Below, one piece after another: positions 7,010 through 13,922 of a stretch of 24,950 nucleotides of DNA (the first letter of the stretch is position 1; every line of letters begins with the position of its first letter). The notes under the pieces are model-generated. The model worked only from the letters and a program-made list of their open reading frames with translations, searched no databases and had not been told where the DNA came from. This DNA is from Intestinibacillus sp964580155 (GTDB taxonomy: Bacteria; Bacillota; Clostridia; Oscillospirales; Butyricicoccaceae): the NCBI GenBank assembly GCA_964580155.1, contig CAZOJP010000033.1, positions 1-24,950 on the forward strand, read 5' to 3'. The position numbers were made by a program, and so were the translations under genes.

Positions 7010-8250
7010 TCACGCCACGGTGACCGTAACAGCCGTGCTGCCGAGCGCGCGGCCGCTTCCGTCATAGAGCGTGAACGTAACGGTGGTCTGTCCGGCGGAC
7101 AGGCCGGTGATAATGACAGGCAGCGTGCTGCCGTCCGTCGGCCCATCGGCCCATCGGACGCGCGCTACCCTGCGGCTGGAGATCGTATAGTCGACGGACT
7201 GCGCCGCCGCAAAGGTCTGCGTGAGCGTCACCGTCGCCGCGCCGCCGACCCGAAGCGAAAGCGATGCAGGAGACGCGGACAGCGTGCCGTCCGACGCGGT
7301 CTGCGCCGCCGCAAGGCTTGCAAGCGAGACCGTGCTCGTCTGCGACAGATTGTCCAGCTTGGTGATGGGCACCGCCATGTTGAGGCTTTGCCCGTCCTCG
7401 ATCGTGCCCGCGGTCACGCCGATGACCGTGCCCGCGGCGGTGATAAGCGCGCCGCCGCTGCTGCCGGACGAGATGGCGGCGGTCGTCTGAATATAGTCCG
7501 CGCCGCCGATGGTGCGGCTGACGTTGGAGATAATCCCCTGCGAAATCGTGTTGGACAGACCGAGCGGACTGCCGATCGCGTAGACCGTCGCGCCGCCGAC
7601 CACCTGCGCGCCCGTGCCGCGCACAAGATAGGGCACCTGCGTTGCGTCCACCTGCAGCAGCGCAAGATCGGCCGTTCCGTCGTAATCATAGACACCGGTC
7701 ACGTCATAGGTAGTCGCGCCATCGGCCAGTGTGATTTTGGCATAGGAGGCACCCTCGATGACGTGGTAATTCGTGACCGCCTTGCCATCGGCGGAGAGGA
7801 AGAAGCCGCTGCCCGAGGCAATCGCGCGGCGGTTTGCGTCATATAGCTCGATATAGAACACGGCGGGGGAGAAGCGCGCATAGACCTGCTCCGCGGTCAG
7901 CTCATCCGAGGAGGATACGGCCGCGGTGTCCGTCAGGGACAGTCCGGCCTTGGCGGCCGCGTCGCGCGTCACAGTGCCGTCCTCTATCAGCCGATCCAGC
8001 AGGGCGGAGCCGGATTTGGGGGTCGCGCTGAGCGCCGCGAAGGAAATGCGCGCGAGATCGCCGCGCACAAATGCCGCATCCGCGGAGACCTCGCTGTCCA
8101 GCAGGCCGATCGCGCCTGCGCGCACCTGCGCGCTCGACCAGCTAAAATCGCCGCCTCGTAGGGGGTGCGTGTCTGCGCGGCGAAGGCCGAAGGCAGCGTG
8201 CCGAGCAGCAGTGTCAGCGCGAGCAATGCGCTCAAAAAGCGTTGTTTCAT
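7010..8250 (-). CDS. Exported HtrA-like serine protease, frameshifted near the N-terminus
   Basis: A signal peptide starts at ATG 8250 (MKQRFLSALLALTLLLGTLP, then SAFAAQ) behind an AAAGGATG site, but its frame is lost after about 30 residues. The mature protein continues in another frame that is open from upstream of GTG 8125 to TGA 7010. Counted from 8125, residues 17-50 resemble the end of an SLH-like module (FVRGDLARISFAAL). Residues 85-255 are a trypsin-like domain with the triad His121 (TNYHVIEG), Asp153 (TADLALL) and Ser223 (GSSGGAL). Residues 285-371 look Ig-like (BIG2). No PDZ domain is present. It would work outside the membrane as a protease or chaperone. Adding one base to the G5 run at 8161-8165 joins the two frames. 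Whether this is a sequencing error, phase variation or decay is unknown. Confidence 0.85.
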
Positions 8251-8288
8251 GTCACTTCATCCTTTCCGTAGCATCACCGGATATCTTC

Positions 8289-8317
8289 AGGATAACAGAA
8301 GCGCCGAACAGCGTCAA
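8289..8317 (-). promoter_or_regulatory. SigA promoter of the htrA-like gene
   Basis: On the minus strand, TTGACG (8312-8317), a 17-bp spacer and TATCCT (8289-8294) lie about 40 bp before the signal-peptide ATG at 8250. This supports 8250 as the true start of the gene. Confidence 0.7.
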
Positions 8318-8358
8318 GCGCATGAAAGAGGACAAACGGGGTAGATTATGTGACCCTT

Positions 8359-9081
8359 TTATGAACGTTTATCCGTCATACCCGGCACAATGCCGCGCTC
8401 GGTCATGCGCCGCGCCAGATAGACCACCGGCGTGTCCGCAAGGCTCGTGATGACGAAGAAAATATAGCTCGCCACGATGATGGAAAGCAGGGTGTGATAC
8501 TCATAAACGCCGAAAAACGCGGCAAAGGTGAATAAAACCGTGTTGAGCAGCTGGGAAATGAGGGTGGAGCCGTTGTTGCGCAGCCACAGGAACCGGTGCG
8601 CGTCGCCAAATCGCCGGGTTGTGAACTCCCACCACTTGTGGTATGCCCACACATCAAACATTTGCACGATGGCATAGACGAGCAGAGACGCGATCATGAG
8701 GCGCGGCGTGTTGGAAAAAATCGCGCGGATCGCGGGCTGGGCAAAGTCGTTTGTGCTCGGCAGGTACAGCAGCCAGCTCTGGGATATGATTAAAAAGAGC
8801 ACGCTCGTCGCAATGCCAATGCCGACCGCGCGGTTCGCCGTTTTTTTGCCTGCCACCTCGCTGAGGATGTCGGTCACGACAAAGGCGCATGCAAACAGGA
8901 TGTTGCCCAGCGTCATTTCCATGCCGAAGGCGTTGACGAGGATGAGCACCTCAATGTTTGCGGCGATGGTCGCAAGCACGGTGAAGCACATCAGACCGGT
9001 GATGCCGAACAGGCGATACCAGACTAAAATCGAGCCATACAGCGCAAAGAGGGACAGAACAAGCAGGATTTCGTTACGCAT
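8359..9081 (-). CDS. yhhQ: Queuosine precursor transporter, YhhQ/VUT family
   Basis: The 240-residue membrane protein has about six hydrophobic segments and the family core NAFGMEMTLGNILFACAFVV followed by TDILSEVAGKKTANRAVGIG. The TDxxxE-x-GKK-A-x-R pattern is characteristic of the YhhQ/VUT family, whose members import queuosine precursors such as preQ0, preQ1 or queuine. The ATG at 9081 follows GGGAGGG and overlaps the end of the radical SAM gene by 8 bp, so the pair is translationally coupled. An upstream in-frame start at 9192 lies inside that gene and is rejected. The preQ1 riboswitch ahead of the pair supports the assignment. Which precursor is transported cannot be told; queuine, queuosine or a precursor are all possible. 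No terminator was found after the stop. Confidence 0.88.
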   Translation of the reverse strand: MRNEILLVLSLFALYGSILVWYRLFGITGLMCFTVLATIAANIEVLILVNAFGMEMTLGNILFACAFVVTDILSEVAGKKTANRAVGIGIATSVLFLIISQSWLLYLPSTNDFAQPAIRAIFSNTPRLMIASLLVYAIVQMFDVWAYHKWWEFTTRRFGDAHRFLWLRNNGSTLISQLLNTVLFTFAAFFGVYEYHTLLSIIVASYIFFVITSLADTPVVYLARRMTERGIVPGMTDKRS

Positions 9082-9796
9082 GCGCCGACCCTCCCACACC
9101 GAAGTCGGTGTTGTGCAGGAGCAGGTCGACGCGTGCTTCGTGCGCCCAGCGCGGCGCGACCTCGCGCACGAAGCACGCGCAAACCGCGACATCGGGCTGC
9201 AGCGGCGCGGTGTTGGGCGTCATCAGGTTGACGCACACGCGGTCAAAGTGCGCAAGCCCGATTTCGATGTCGCGCGTCATGCTCTGCGCGGTCTGCCCCT
9301 GCAGCCCGGCGATGAGGCAGCACTCGTCAAAGAGCGCCGCAATCCGCGCGGGGTCGCGCTCGTCGATGCCCTTGACGAGCACGCGCTCCCGATACTCCGC
9401 GTCGAAGGATTCCACGCCGATTTTGATGCGCACGGTCACGCCGCGCGCGGCAAAACGCGACCGCAGCGCGCAAATGGCATCGCGGTCGCGCCAGTGACAC
9501 TCAAAATGCAGGGTGCTGATGTGCTTGTCCACGCAGATACGCTCGATTTCGTCCATCGTGTCCGCGTCCAAATCGGAGAACGAGCCTGAATTTATGACCT
9601 CGAGCCTGCCGAACTGTCCGGTGACCTGCGCCAGCACCGCGCGGTTGAGCGCGGCATTTTCCGTGGTATCGCGCGAAAAATCCAGATGGTAATCGCAAAA
9701 GCGGCAGCGCCGCCAGCGGCAGCCCGTGCCGCGCAGCAGCACAATCTCGCGCGGGTTTTTCTCGGCGATGACCGAGTAACGAATCAAATCGTCCAT
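9074..9796 (-). CDS. queL: Radical SAM enzyme, probable queuosine-5'-phosphate lyase (QueL-like)
   Basis: This 240-residue radical SAM protein begins MDDLIRYSVIAEKNPREIVL and has cluster cysteines C26, C31 and C34 in RGTGCRWRRCRFCDYHLDF, a CX4CX2C spacing rather than the classical CX3CX2C. Later segments LEVINSGSFSDLD and LHFECHW match the group I recall as Clostridial queuosine salvage enzymes. QueL is reported to release queuine from queuosine 5'-phosphate, so that queuine can be inserted in tRNA. The ATG at 9796 has GGAGG five bases upstream. The gene lies directly behind a preQ1-I riboswitch and overlaps the precursor transporter gene, which strongly ties it to queuosine metabolism. No QueK hydrolase or tgt gene is in the window. 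The biochemical step is inferred; radical SAM membership is seen. Confidence 0.72.
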   Translation of the reverse strand: MDDLIRYSVIAEKNPREIVLLRGTGCRWRRCRFCDYHLDFSRDTTENAALNRAVLAQVTGQFGRLEVINSGSFSDLDADTMDEIERICVDKHISTLHFECHWRDRDAICALRSRFAARGVTVRIKIGVESFDAEYRERVLVKGIDERDPARIAALFDECCLIAGLQGQTAQSMTRDIEIGLAHFDRVCVNLMTPNTAPLQPDVAVCACFVREVAPRWAHEARVDLLLHNTDFGVGGSAHA

Positions 9797-9842
9797 AGTT
9801 CCTCCCAAAAGGTGCCGAAACCGCCTGTATGCAGCCAAAAAA

Positions 9843-9873
9843 GGTGCGACGCTTTGCGAAAAAAGCGCGCACC
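9843..9873 (-). terminator. Riboswitch-controlled terminator
   Basis: On the minus strand, GGTGCG-CGCTTT pairs with AAAGCG-T-CGCACC (one bulged T) and is followed by six T (9837-9842). It lies between the riboswitch and the queL-like start, as expected for an expression platform acting by transcription termination. Confidence 0.88.
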
Positions 9874-9911
9874 ATCCAGTCCATGACCTCCGCGAAAGCG
9901 GCGCATGGATG

Positions 9912-9951
9912 TCCTAGTTTTGTTTAGAGACAGGATGGTTTCGAACTGTCT
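9912..9951 (-). ncRNA. preQ1-I riboswitch
   Basis: The RNA has a P1 stem (AGACAG with CTGTCT; GACAG at 9946-9950 and CTGTC at 9929-9933), a loop TTCGAAACCATC, and the adenine-rich tail CTAAACAAAACTAGGA that gives the H-type pseudoknot of class I preQ1 riboswitches. Its ACCATCC (9933-9939) is perfectly complementary to GGATGGT (9871-9877), whose GGT is the first part of the terminator stem. A simple switch follows: without ligand, ACCATCC:GGATGGT blocks the terminator; with preQ1 bound, ACCATCC is kept in the aptamer and the terminator forms. A small hairpin (CCATG/CATGG, 9881-9908) lies between. It controls the queL-like and yhhQ genes. Confidence 0.88.
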
Positions 9952-9970
9952 GTTATAAAGTTTACAAATG

Positions 9971-9999
9971 AGTATAGCGAAATCCAGCGAAAAAGTCAA
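9971..9999 (-). promoter_or_regulatory. SigA promoter of the riboswitch-queL-yhhQ unit
   Basis: On the minus strand, TTGACT (9994-9999), a 17-bp spacer and TATACT (9971-9976) are near consensus. Transcription would start about 14 bp before the riboswitch P1 stem. The -35 hexamer begins two bases after the galM terminator stem. Confidence 0.88.
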
Positions 10000-10000
10000 G

Positions 10001-10033
10001 TCCGGCGCACAAAAAACGCGTTTGTGCGCCGGA
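10001..10033 (-). terminator. Hairpin terminator after galM
   Basis: A perfect 13-bp stem (10001-10013 with 10021-10033) and a 7-nt loop lie just after the galM stop. The T tract on the minus strand is interrupted (CTTGACTTTTT) and is shared with the next promoter's -35 element, so efficiency may be moderate. Confidence 0.7.
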
Positions 10034-10040
10034 AATCAAA

Positions 10041-11081
10041 CTAGTTCGCGGAAAAACGGAACACCGTCGTGTGGTGATAGACTTCGCCTGCGCGCAGCAC
10101 GGGCTGGGGGAAGTCCGCGTGGTGGATGGCATCGGGATAGAACTGCGTTTCCAGGCAAAAGCCCGTGCGGTTGCCGTAAATTGTGCCGTCCTTGCCGATT
10201 GGGCAGCCCTCGAGGAAGTTGCCCGTGTAAAACTGCACACCGGGCAGGGTGGTCTGCACCGCAAGCGTGATGCCGGTCTCGTCCGCATGGGCTTGCGCCG
10301 CGTCGCGCAGCGTGCCGTCCGCGCCGTCGACTGCCCAGTTGTGGTCATAGCCGCCGCCAAAGCGGAGCTGCTCAAAGTCCGAATCGATGCCGCGGCCGAT
10401 CGGTGTGGGCACGCGCAGATCCATGGGCGTGCCCTCGACGGGGGCAAGCGCGCCTGTCGGGATGGACTGCGCGTCGGCAGGGGTGAAGTGCGTCGCCGCC
10501 AGACGCACGGACTGCGGCAGCACCGCGCCGCTCGCATGCCCCGCGAGATTCCAGTAGACGTGGTTTGTCAGGTTGCACAGTGTGTCCGCGCTGCTCGCCG
10601 CGCGGTAGTCCAGGGTCAGCGCGCCGTCCGCAAGCGTATAGGATACGGTCACATCGAGCGCGCCCGGATAGCCCTCGTCGCCGTCGGGGCTGTGCAGCGT
10701 CAGGGTCAGCCCGTCCGCGAGGGGGACGGCGTGCCACAGCCGCTTGTCAAAGCCGTTTCCGCCGTGCAGGTGGTTGGCGCCGTTATTCGCAAGCAGCGCA
10801 TAGTCCTGTCCGCCGAGCGAAAAGGAAGCGTGCGCGATGCGGTTTGCGCAGCGGCCGATGAGCGCGCCCATGTATTTGTCCTGCGCTTCGTATGCGGCGA
10901 CCGTATCATAGCCGAGCGCGATGTCAACCGGCTTGCCGCCGCGGTCCGGCACAACGCACGACTGGATCGCGCCGCCGAGGTCGAGTATGCTGACGGAAAT
11001 CGCGCCGTCCGTCAGAAGATACCGGGTGACCGGTGCGCCGTTCGCGGTCGCACCAAAGGGAAAAGCCTGCAAGGTAGCCAT
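10041..11081 (-). CDS. galM: Aldose 1-epimerase (mutarotase)
   Basis: The 346-residue protein interconverts alpha and beta anomers of aldoses in the cytoplasm. Family landmarks are GRCANRI (77-83), NHLHGG with His106, NLTNHVYWNL with His174 as acid, and CLETQFYPDAIHH with Glu311 as base. The length is normal. Two in-frame ATGs lie close together. The one at 11081 is chosen because AAGGAGG ends six bases before it, whereas the ATG at 11087 directly touches that site. It faces away from the ROK regulator and sugar operon, so a role in preparing the imported sugar's anomer is likely, though it is transcribed separately. Confidence 0.94.
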   Translation of the reverse strand: MATLQAFPFGATANGAPVTRYLLTDGAISVSILDLGGAIQSCVVPDRGGKPVDIALGYDTVAAYEAQDKYMGALIGRCANRIAHASFSLGGQDYALLANNGANHLHGGNGFDKRLWHAVPLADGLTLTLHSPDGDEGYPGALDVTVSYTLADGALTLDYRAASSADTLCNLTNHVYWNLAGHASGAVLPQSVRLAATHFTPADAQSIPTGALAPVEGTPMDLRVPTPIGRGIDSDFEQLRFGGGYDHNWAVDGADGTLRDAAQAHADETGITLAVQTTLPGVQFYTGNFLEGCPIGKDGTIYGNRTGFCLETQFYPDAIHHADFPQPVLRAGEVYHHTTVFRFSAN

Positions 11082-11120
11082 ATCCATCCTCCTTCAATTC
11101 TGCGTCGATTCAATGCGTCC

Positions 11121-11129
11121 ATCATAGCA
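11121..11129 (-). promoter_or_regulatory. Extended -10 promoter of galM
   Basis: On the minus strand, TGCTATGAT gives an extended -10 (TATGAT at 11121-11126) about 40 bp before the galM ATG. No good -35 hexamer was seen upstream. Confidence 0.5.
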
Positions 11130-11225
11130 CAACCCGCGCGGAAAGAAAAGCGCAGCATCTGCGTATCCTCCAAATAAGAAAATGAAAAGTCGTGCAAAAA
11201 TGCAAAAGAATTTGGCGAATGTCGC

Positions 11226-11253
11226 TTGATAACGCGCGTAAATACGGTATACT
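11226..11253 (+). promoter_or_regulatory. Promoter of the ROK regulator gene
   Basis: TTGATA (11226-11231), a 16-bp spacer and TATACT (11248-11253) precede the regulator by about 40 bp. Confidence 0.7.
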
Positions 11254-11262
11254 ATAGTTAGA

Positions 11263-11280
11263 AAATATCTTTTATAAAAG
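11263..11280. promoter_or_regulatory. Candidate autoregulatory site upstream of the ROK gene
   Basis: The perfect 12-bp palindrome CTTTTATAAAAG (11269-11280) follows AAATATC (11263-11269). AAATATC is also part of the arms of the large inverted repeat in the sugar-operon promoter. The site lies after the predicted start of transcription. Shared recognition by the ROK protein is a guess. Confidence 0.35.
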
Positions 11281-11294
11281 TGTGGTGATTTCCC

Positions 11295-12422
11295 GTGTCA
11301 GACAAATTATCCACGGTCGAGCTGCGGCGGCGCAACCGCAATCTGGTGTTCCGCCACTTCTATCAGGCGCAAGAGCCGCAGACCAAGCAATCCATCGCGG
11401 CGGCGCTCTCGCTCAGCCTGCCGACCGTCACGCAAAACCTGCGCGAGCTGCTCGACGCGAACGTGATCGAATACGTCGGTATGAACGATTCCACGGGCGG
11501 CCGGCGCGCCCGCGCGATGGCGCTTGCCGCGCATGCGCGGTTTGCGCTCGGGGTCGAGCTGTCGCTCAAGCACATCCGAATCATCGCCATCAACCTGCGC
11601 GCGGAGGAGATCGCGTACAAGCGCCTTGCGTGCGCGTTCAGCAACGACACCGCGTATCGGGACGAGCTGTCCCGCGCGATCGAGGCGTTTCTGGACGAAT
11701 TTGCGCTCGACCGCGCGCGTATGCTCGGCGTCGGGCTGACGCTGCCCGGCATCATTGACGAGGAGCGCGGCATCATCGAGGTGGCGCCCGTGCTGCGCAT
11801 CCGCAAGATGAGCCTGTCCATGCTGACCGAGCGCATCGCGTATCCGGTCCATGTCGAAAACGACGCGTCCGCGGGCGGCTATGCCGAGTGGTGGAACCGC
11901 AGCGGACTGGACAGCATGGCATACCTGTTTCTGGGCAAGGGCGTGGGCGGCGCGCTGCTCGTGGACGGCAAGCCCTATCCGGGTGTGCACCACCGCAGCG
12001 CGGAATTTGGGCACATGTGCATCGTGCCGGACGGCGAACAGTGCAGCTGCGGACAGCGCGGCTGTCTGGAGGCCTACTGCTCGGTCGCGCGGCTGACCGA
12101 CGATCTCGGCATCCAGATTGAGGACTTTTTCGCCGCGCTGGAGGGCGGAAACGAGGACTATTTTGCACGCTGGCAGCGCTACCTCGATTATCTGGCCACC
12201 GGCATCAACACCATCCATATGATTATGGACTGCGATGTCGTGCTCGGCGGCATGGTCACGCCGTTCATGCAAAAATACCTGCCCGATCTGCGCGCGCGGC
12301 TGCGTGCGCGCAACAGCTTCGGCGAGGACGGACAGTATTTGCATCTGGGCAAGTGCCTGCCCAAGGCGAACTGCATCGGCGTTGCGCTGCACTTTATCGA
12401 CCGCTTTGTCGACCGGCTTTGA
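11295..12422 (+). CDS. ROK-family sugar-responsive transcriptional repressor (XylR/NagC type)
   Basis: The 375-residue protein starts with a winged helix-turn-helix (about 15-72, including KQSIAAALSLSLPTVTQNLR). A ROK sugar-binding domain follows, with VENDASAGGYAEWW (187-200), GKGVGGALLVDG and the zinc site EFGHM (237-241) plus CSCGQRGCLEAYC (250-262). ROK repressors of this form bind operators in the absence of their sugar. It starts at GTG 11295, and the ribosome binding site is weak. It lies directly upstream of the monosaccharide ABC transporter, xylulokinase and isomerase-like operon, and is divergent from galM, so it most likely controls these. It has its own promoter and terminator. 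The inducer is probably the imported sugar. Confidence 0.92.
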   Translation: MSDKLSTVELRRRNRNLVFRHFYQAQEPQTKQSIAAALSLSLPTVTQNLRELLDANVIEYVGMNDSTGGRRARAMALAAHARFALGVELSLKHIRIIAINLRAEEIAYKRLACAFSNDTAYRDELSRAIEAFLDEFALDRARMLGVGLTLPGIIDEERGIIEVAPVLRIRKMSLSMLTERIAYPVHVENDASAGGYAEWWNRSGLDSMAYLFLGKGVGGALLVDGKPYPGVHHRSAEFGHMCIVPDGEQCSCGQRGCLEAYCSVARLTDDLGIQIEDFFAALEGGNEDYFARWQRYLDYLATGINTIHMIMDCDVVLGGMVTPFMQKYLPDLRARLRARNSFGEDGQYLHLGKCLPKANCIGVALHFIDRFVDRL

Positions 12423-12438
12423 CCGCACAGATCCCCTT

Positions 12439-12473
12439 TCCGCGCCCTGTTTAGATGGGGCGCGGATTTTTTT
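12439..12473 (+). terminator. Terminator of the ROK regulator gene
   Basis: TCCGCGCCC (12439-12447) pairs perfectly with GGGCGCGGA (12458-12466) and is followed by seven T, 17 bp after the stop. Confidence 0.93.
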
Positions 12474-12531
12474 GCACTTTGATCGGCGCAAACCGATACA
12501 CTGTAAAAACTGACAAAAACAAAGAAAGCAC

Positions 12532-12549
12532 TTTGGGGAAAACCCCAAA
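12532..12549. promoter_or_regulatory. Palindrome upstream of the sugar-operon promoter
   Basis: TTTGGGGAAAACCCCAAA is a perfect 7-bp-arm inverted repeat centred about 68 bp before the expected start of transcription. This is a position typical for an activator. The bound protein is unknown. A smaller repeat (ATCGG/CCGAT, 12482-12497) lies further upstream. Confidence 0.45.
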
Positions 12550-12573
12550 ACTTGGCGATATGACGAAAACACC

Positions 12574-12602
12574 TTGACTTTTGCGCAGGGCAATCGTATG
12601 AT
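12574..12602 (+). promoter_or_regulatory. SigA promoter of the sugar operon
   Basis: TTGACT (12574-12579), a 17-bp spacer and TATGAT (12597-12602) form a strong promoter for the binding-protein gene and the genes after it. Confidence 0.88.
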
Positions 12603-12619
12603 ATGTTCACAACTTGCAT

Positions 12620-12656
12620 AAACGATATTTACAAAAGAAATTAACAAATATCGTTT
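12620..12656. promoter_or_regulatory. Large operator-like inverted repeat in the sugar-operon leader
   Basis: AAACGATATTT (12620-12630) and AAATATCGTTT (12646-12656) are perfect 11-bp arms separated by 15 bp. The repeat lies just downstream of the promoter start point, where a bound repressor would block transcription. The ROK protein encoded upstream is the natural candidate. In RNA the arms could also form a weak AU-rich hairpin. Confidence 0.7.
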
Positions 12657-12709
12657 TGAAGGGAACAAGAGAAAAAAGGCGACAACAATTTGAAGGAGCG
12701 TGTGTGAAA

Positions 12710-13822
12710 ATGAAAAAGCGTTTTCTGGCAATGTTACTCGCAGGTGCGATGATGATGGGCATGACCGCGTGCGGCGGCGGAGATGCGGGCGCGCAAACCC
12801 CCGACAGCGGCGCGGCATCGGGCGCGTCGGGCGGCAAGGTCGGTGTTTCCATGCCGACGCAGTCGCTGCAGCGCTGGAACCAGGACGGCACGAACATGAA
12901 AAAGCAGCTGGAGGCCGCGGGCTATCAGGTCGATCTGCAGTATGCGGGCGACAACGACATTCCGACGCAGGTTTCCCAGATTGAAAACATGATCGCGGGC
13001 GGATGTGAGACGCTGGTCGTCGCGGCGATCGACGGCTCCGCGCTGACCGAGGCGCTCAAGGGCGCAAAGGAGAAGGGCATTCCGGTCGTCTCCTATGACC
13101 GCCTCATCATGAACTCGGACGCGGTTTCCTACTATGCAACGTTCGACAACAACAAGGTCGGCACGATGCAGGGCGAATACATCCGCGACGCGCTGGCGCT
13201 CGACTCCGCGCAGGGCCCGTTCAATATCGAGCTCGTCACGGGCGCGCCGGACGATAACAACGTCAACTTCTTCTTCGGCGGCGCCATGAACGTGCTCAAG
13301 CCGTACATGGACAAGGGCACGCTCGTCGTACCGTCCGGCCAGACCGAAAAGGCGCAGTGCGCAACCGCGAACTGGTCGACAGAGGAAGCCCAGAAGCGCT
13401 TTGAAAACATCATTTCCTCGGTAGGCTACGGCCCGGAGGGCAAGAAGCTCGACGCCGTGCTGTGCTCGAACGACTCGACCGCGTACGGTGTGCAAAACGC
13501 GCTGCTCGCAGCGGGCTACACCGCGGACAATATGCCGGTCATCACAGGACAGGACTGTGACAAGCCGAACGTCAAGAACATCGTCGCGGGCTATCAGTCC
13601 ATGTCGATCTTCAAGGACACCCGCACACTGGCGGAAAAGGTCGTCGGCATGGTCGACGCGATCATGAAGGGCGGCGAGCCGGAAGTGAATGACACAAACA
13701 CCTATAATAACGGCACCGGTGTCATTGCGTCCTACCTGTGCGATCCGGTCTTTGCGGATAAGTCGAACTACAAGGAGATTCTGATTGACAGCGGCTACTA
13801 CGCCGAGGGCGACCTCGCGTAA
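12710..13822 (+). CDS. chvE: Monosaccharide-binding lipoprotein of an ABC importer (ChvE family)
   Basis: The 370-residue protein has a lipoprotein signal (MKKRFLAMLLAGAMMMGMTA-C, with Cys21 in the lipobox MTAC) and a periplasmic-binding-protein type 1 fold. Motifs such as VGVSMPTQSLQRWNQDG, DNDIPTQVSQIENMI, AAIDGSAL and SYDRLI are those of ChvE-type receptors, which bind several aldoses including galactose, xylose, arabinose and glucose. Lipid anchoring would keep it on the outer face of the membrane. AAGGAG at 12693-12698 lies 11 bases before the ATG at 12710 and five before an in-frame GTG at 12704, so the latter is a serious alternative. It is the first gene of the sugar operon, and a terminator-like hairpin after it probably keeps its level above that of the ATPase. 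Confidence 0.93.
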   Translation: MKKRFLAMLLAGAMMMGMTACGGGDAGAQTPDSGAASGASGGKVGVSMPTQSLQRWNQDGTNMKKQLEAAGYQVDLQYAGDNDIPTQVSQIENMIAGGCETLVVAAIDGSALTEALKGAKEKGIPVVSYDRLIMNSDAVSYYATFDNNKVGTMQGEYIRDALALDSAQGPFNIELVTGAPDDNNVNFFFGGAMNVLKPYMDKGTLVVPSGQTEKAQCATANWSTEEAQKRFENIISSVGYGPEGKKLDAVLCSNDSTAYGVQNALLAAGYTADNMPVITGQDCDKPNVKNIVAGYQSMSIFKDTRTLAEKVVGMVDAIMKGGEPEVNDTNTYNNGTGVIASYLCDPVFADKSNYKEILIDSGYYAEGDLA

Positions 13823-13853
13823 GCACCGCGCACATCCTAACGCTACGGAAGAC

Positions 13854-13896
13854 GGGGCGGCCAATGAGGAAGGTCCCTTGTTGGCTGCCCCTTTTT
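13854..13896 (+). terminator. Terminator-like hairpin inside the sugar operon
   Basis: GGGGCGGCCAA (13854-13864) pairs with TTGGCTGCCCC (13881-13891, one G-U pair) and is followed by five T. It lies between the binding-protein and ATPase genes and is probably leaky, lowering expression of the downstream genes. Confidence 0.8.
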
Positions 13897-13922
13897 CGGG
13901 CAAAAGAAAGGAAGGAACCGCT

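Noticed and set aside
12490..12550. CcpA cre site before the sugar operon
   Set aside because: TGTAAAAACTGACA is only loosely similar and lacks the central CG of the consensus.
11307..12818. 503-codon minus-strand frame opposite the ROK gene
   Set aside because: It runs through the ROK terminator and sugar-operon promoter in reverse and has no motif.
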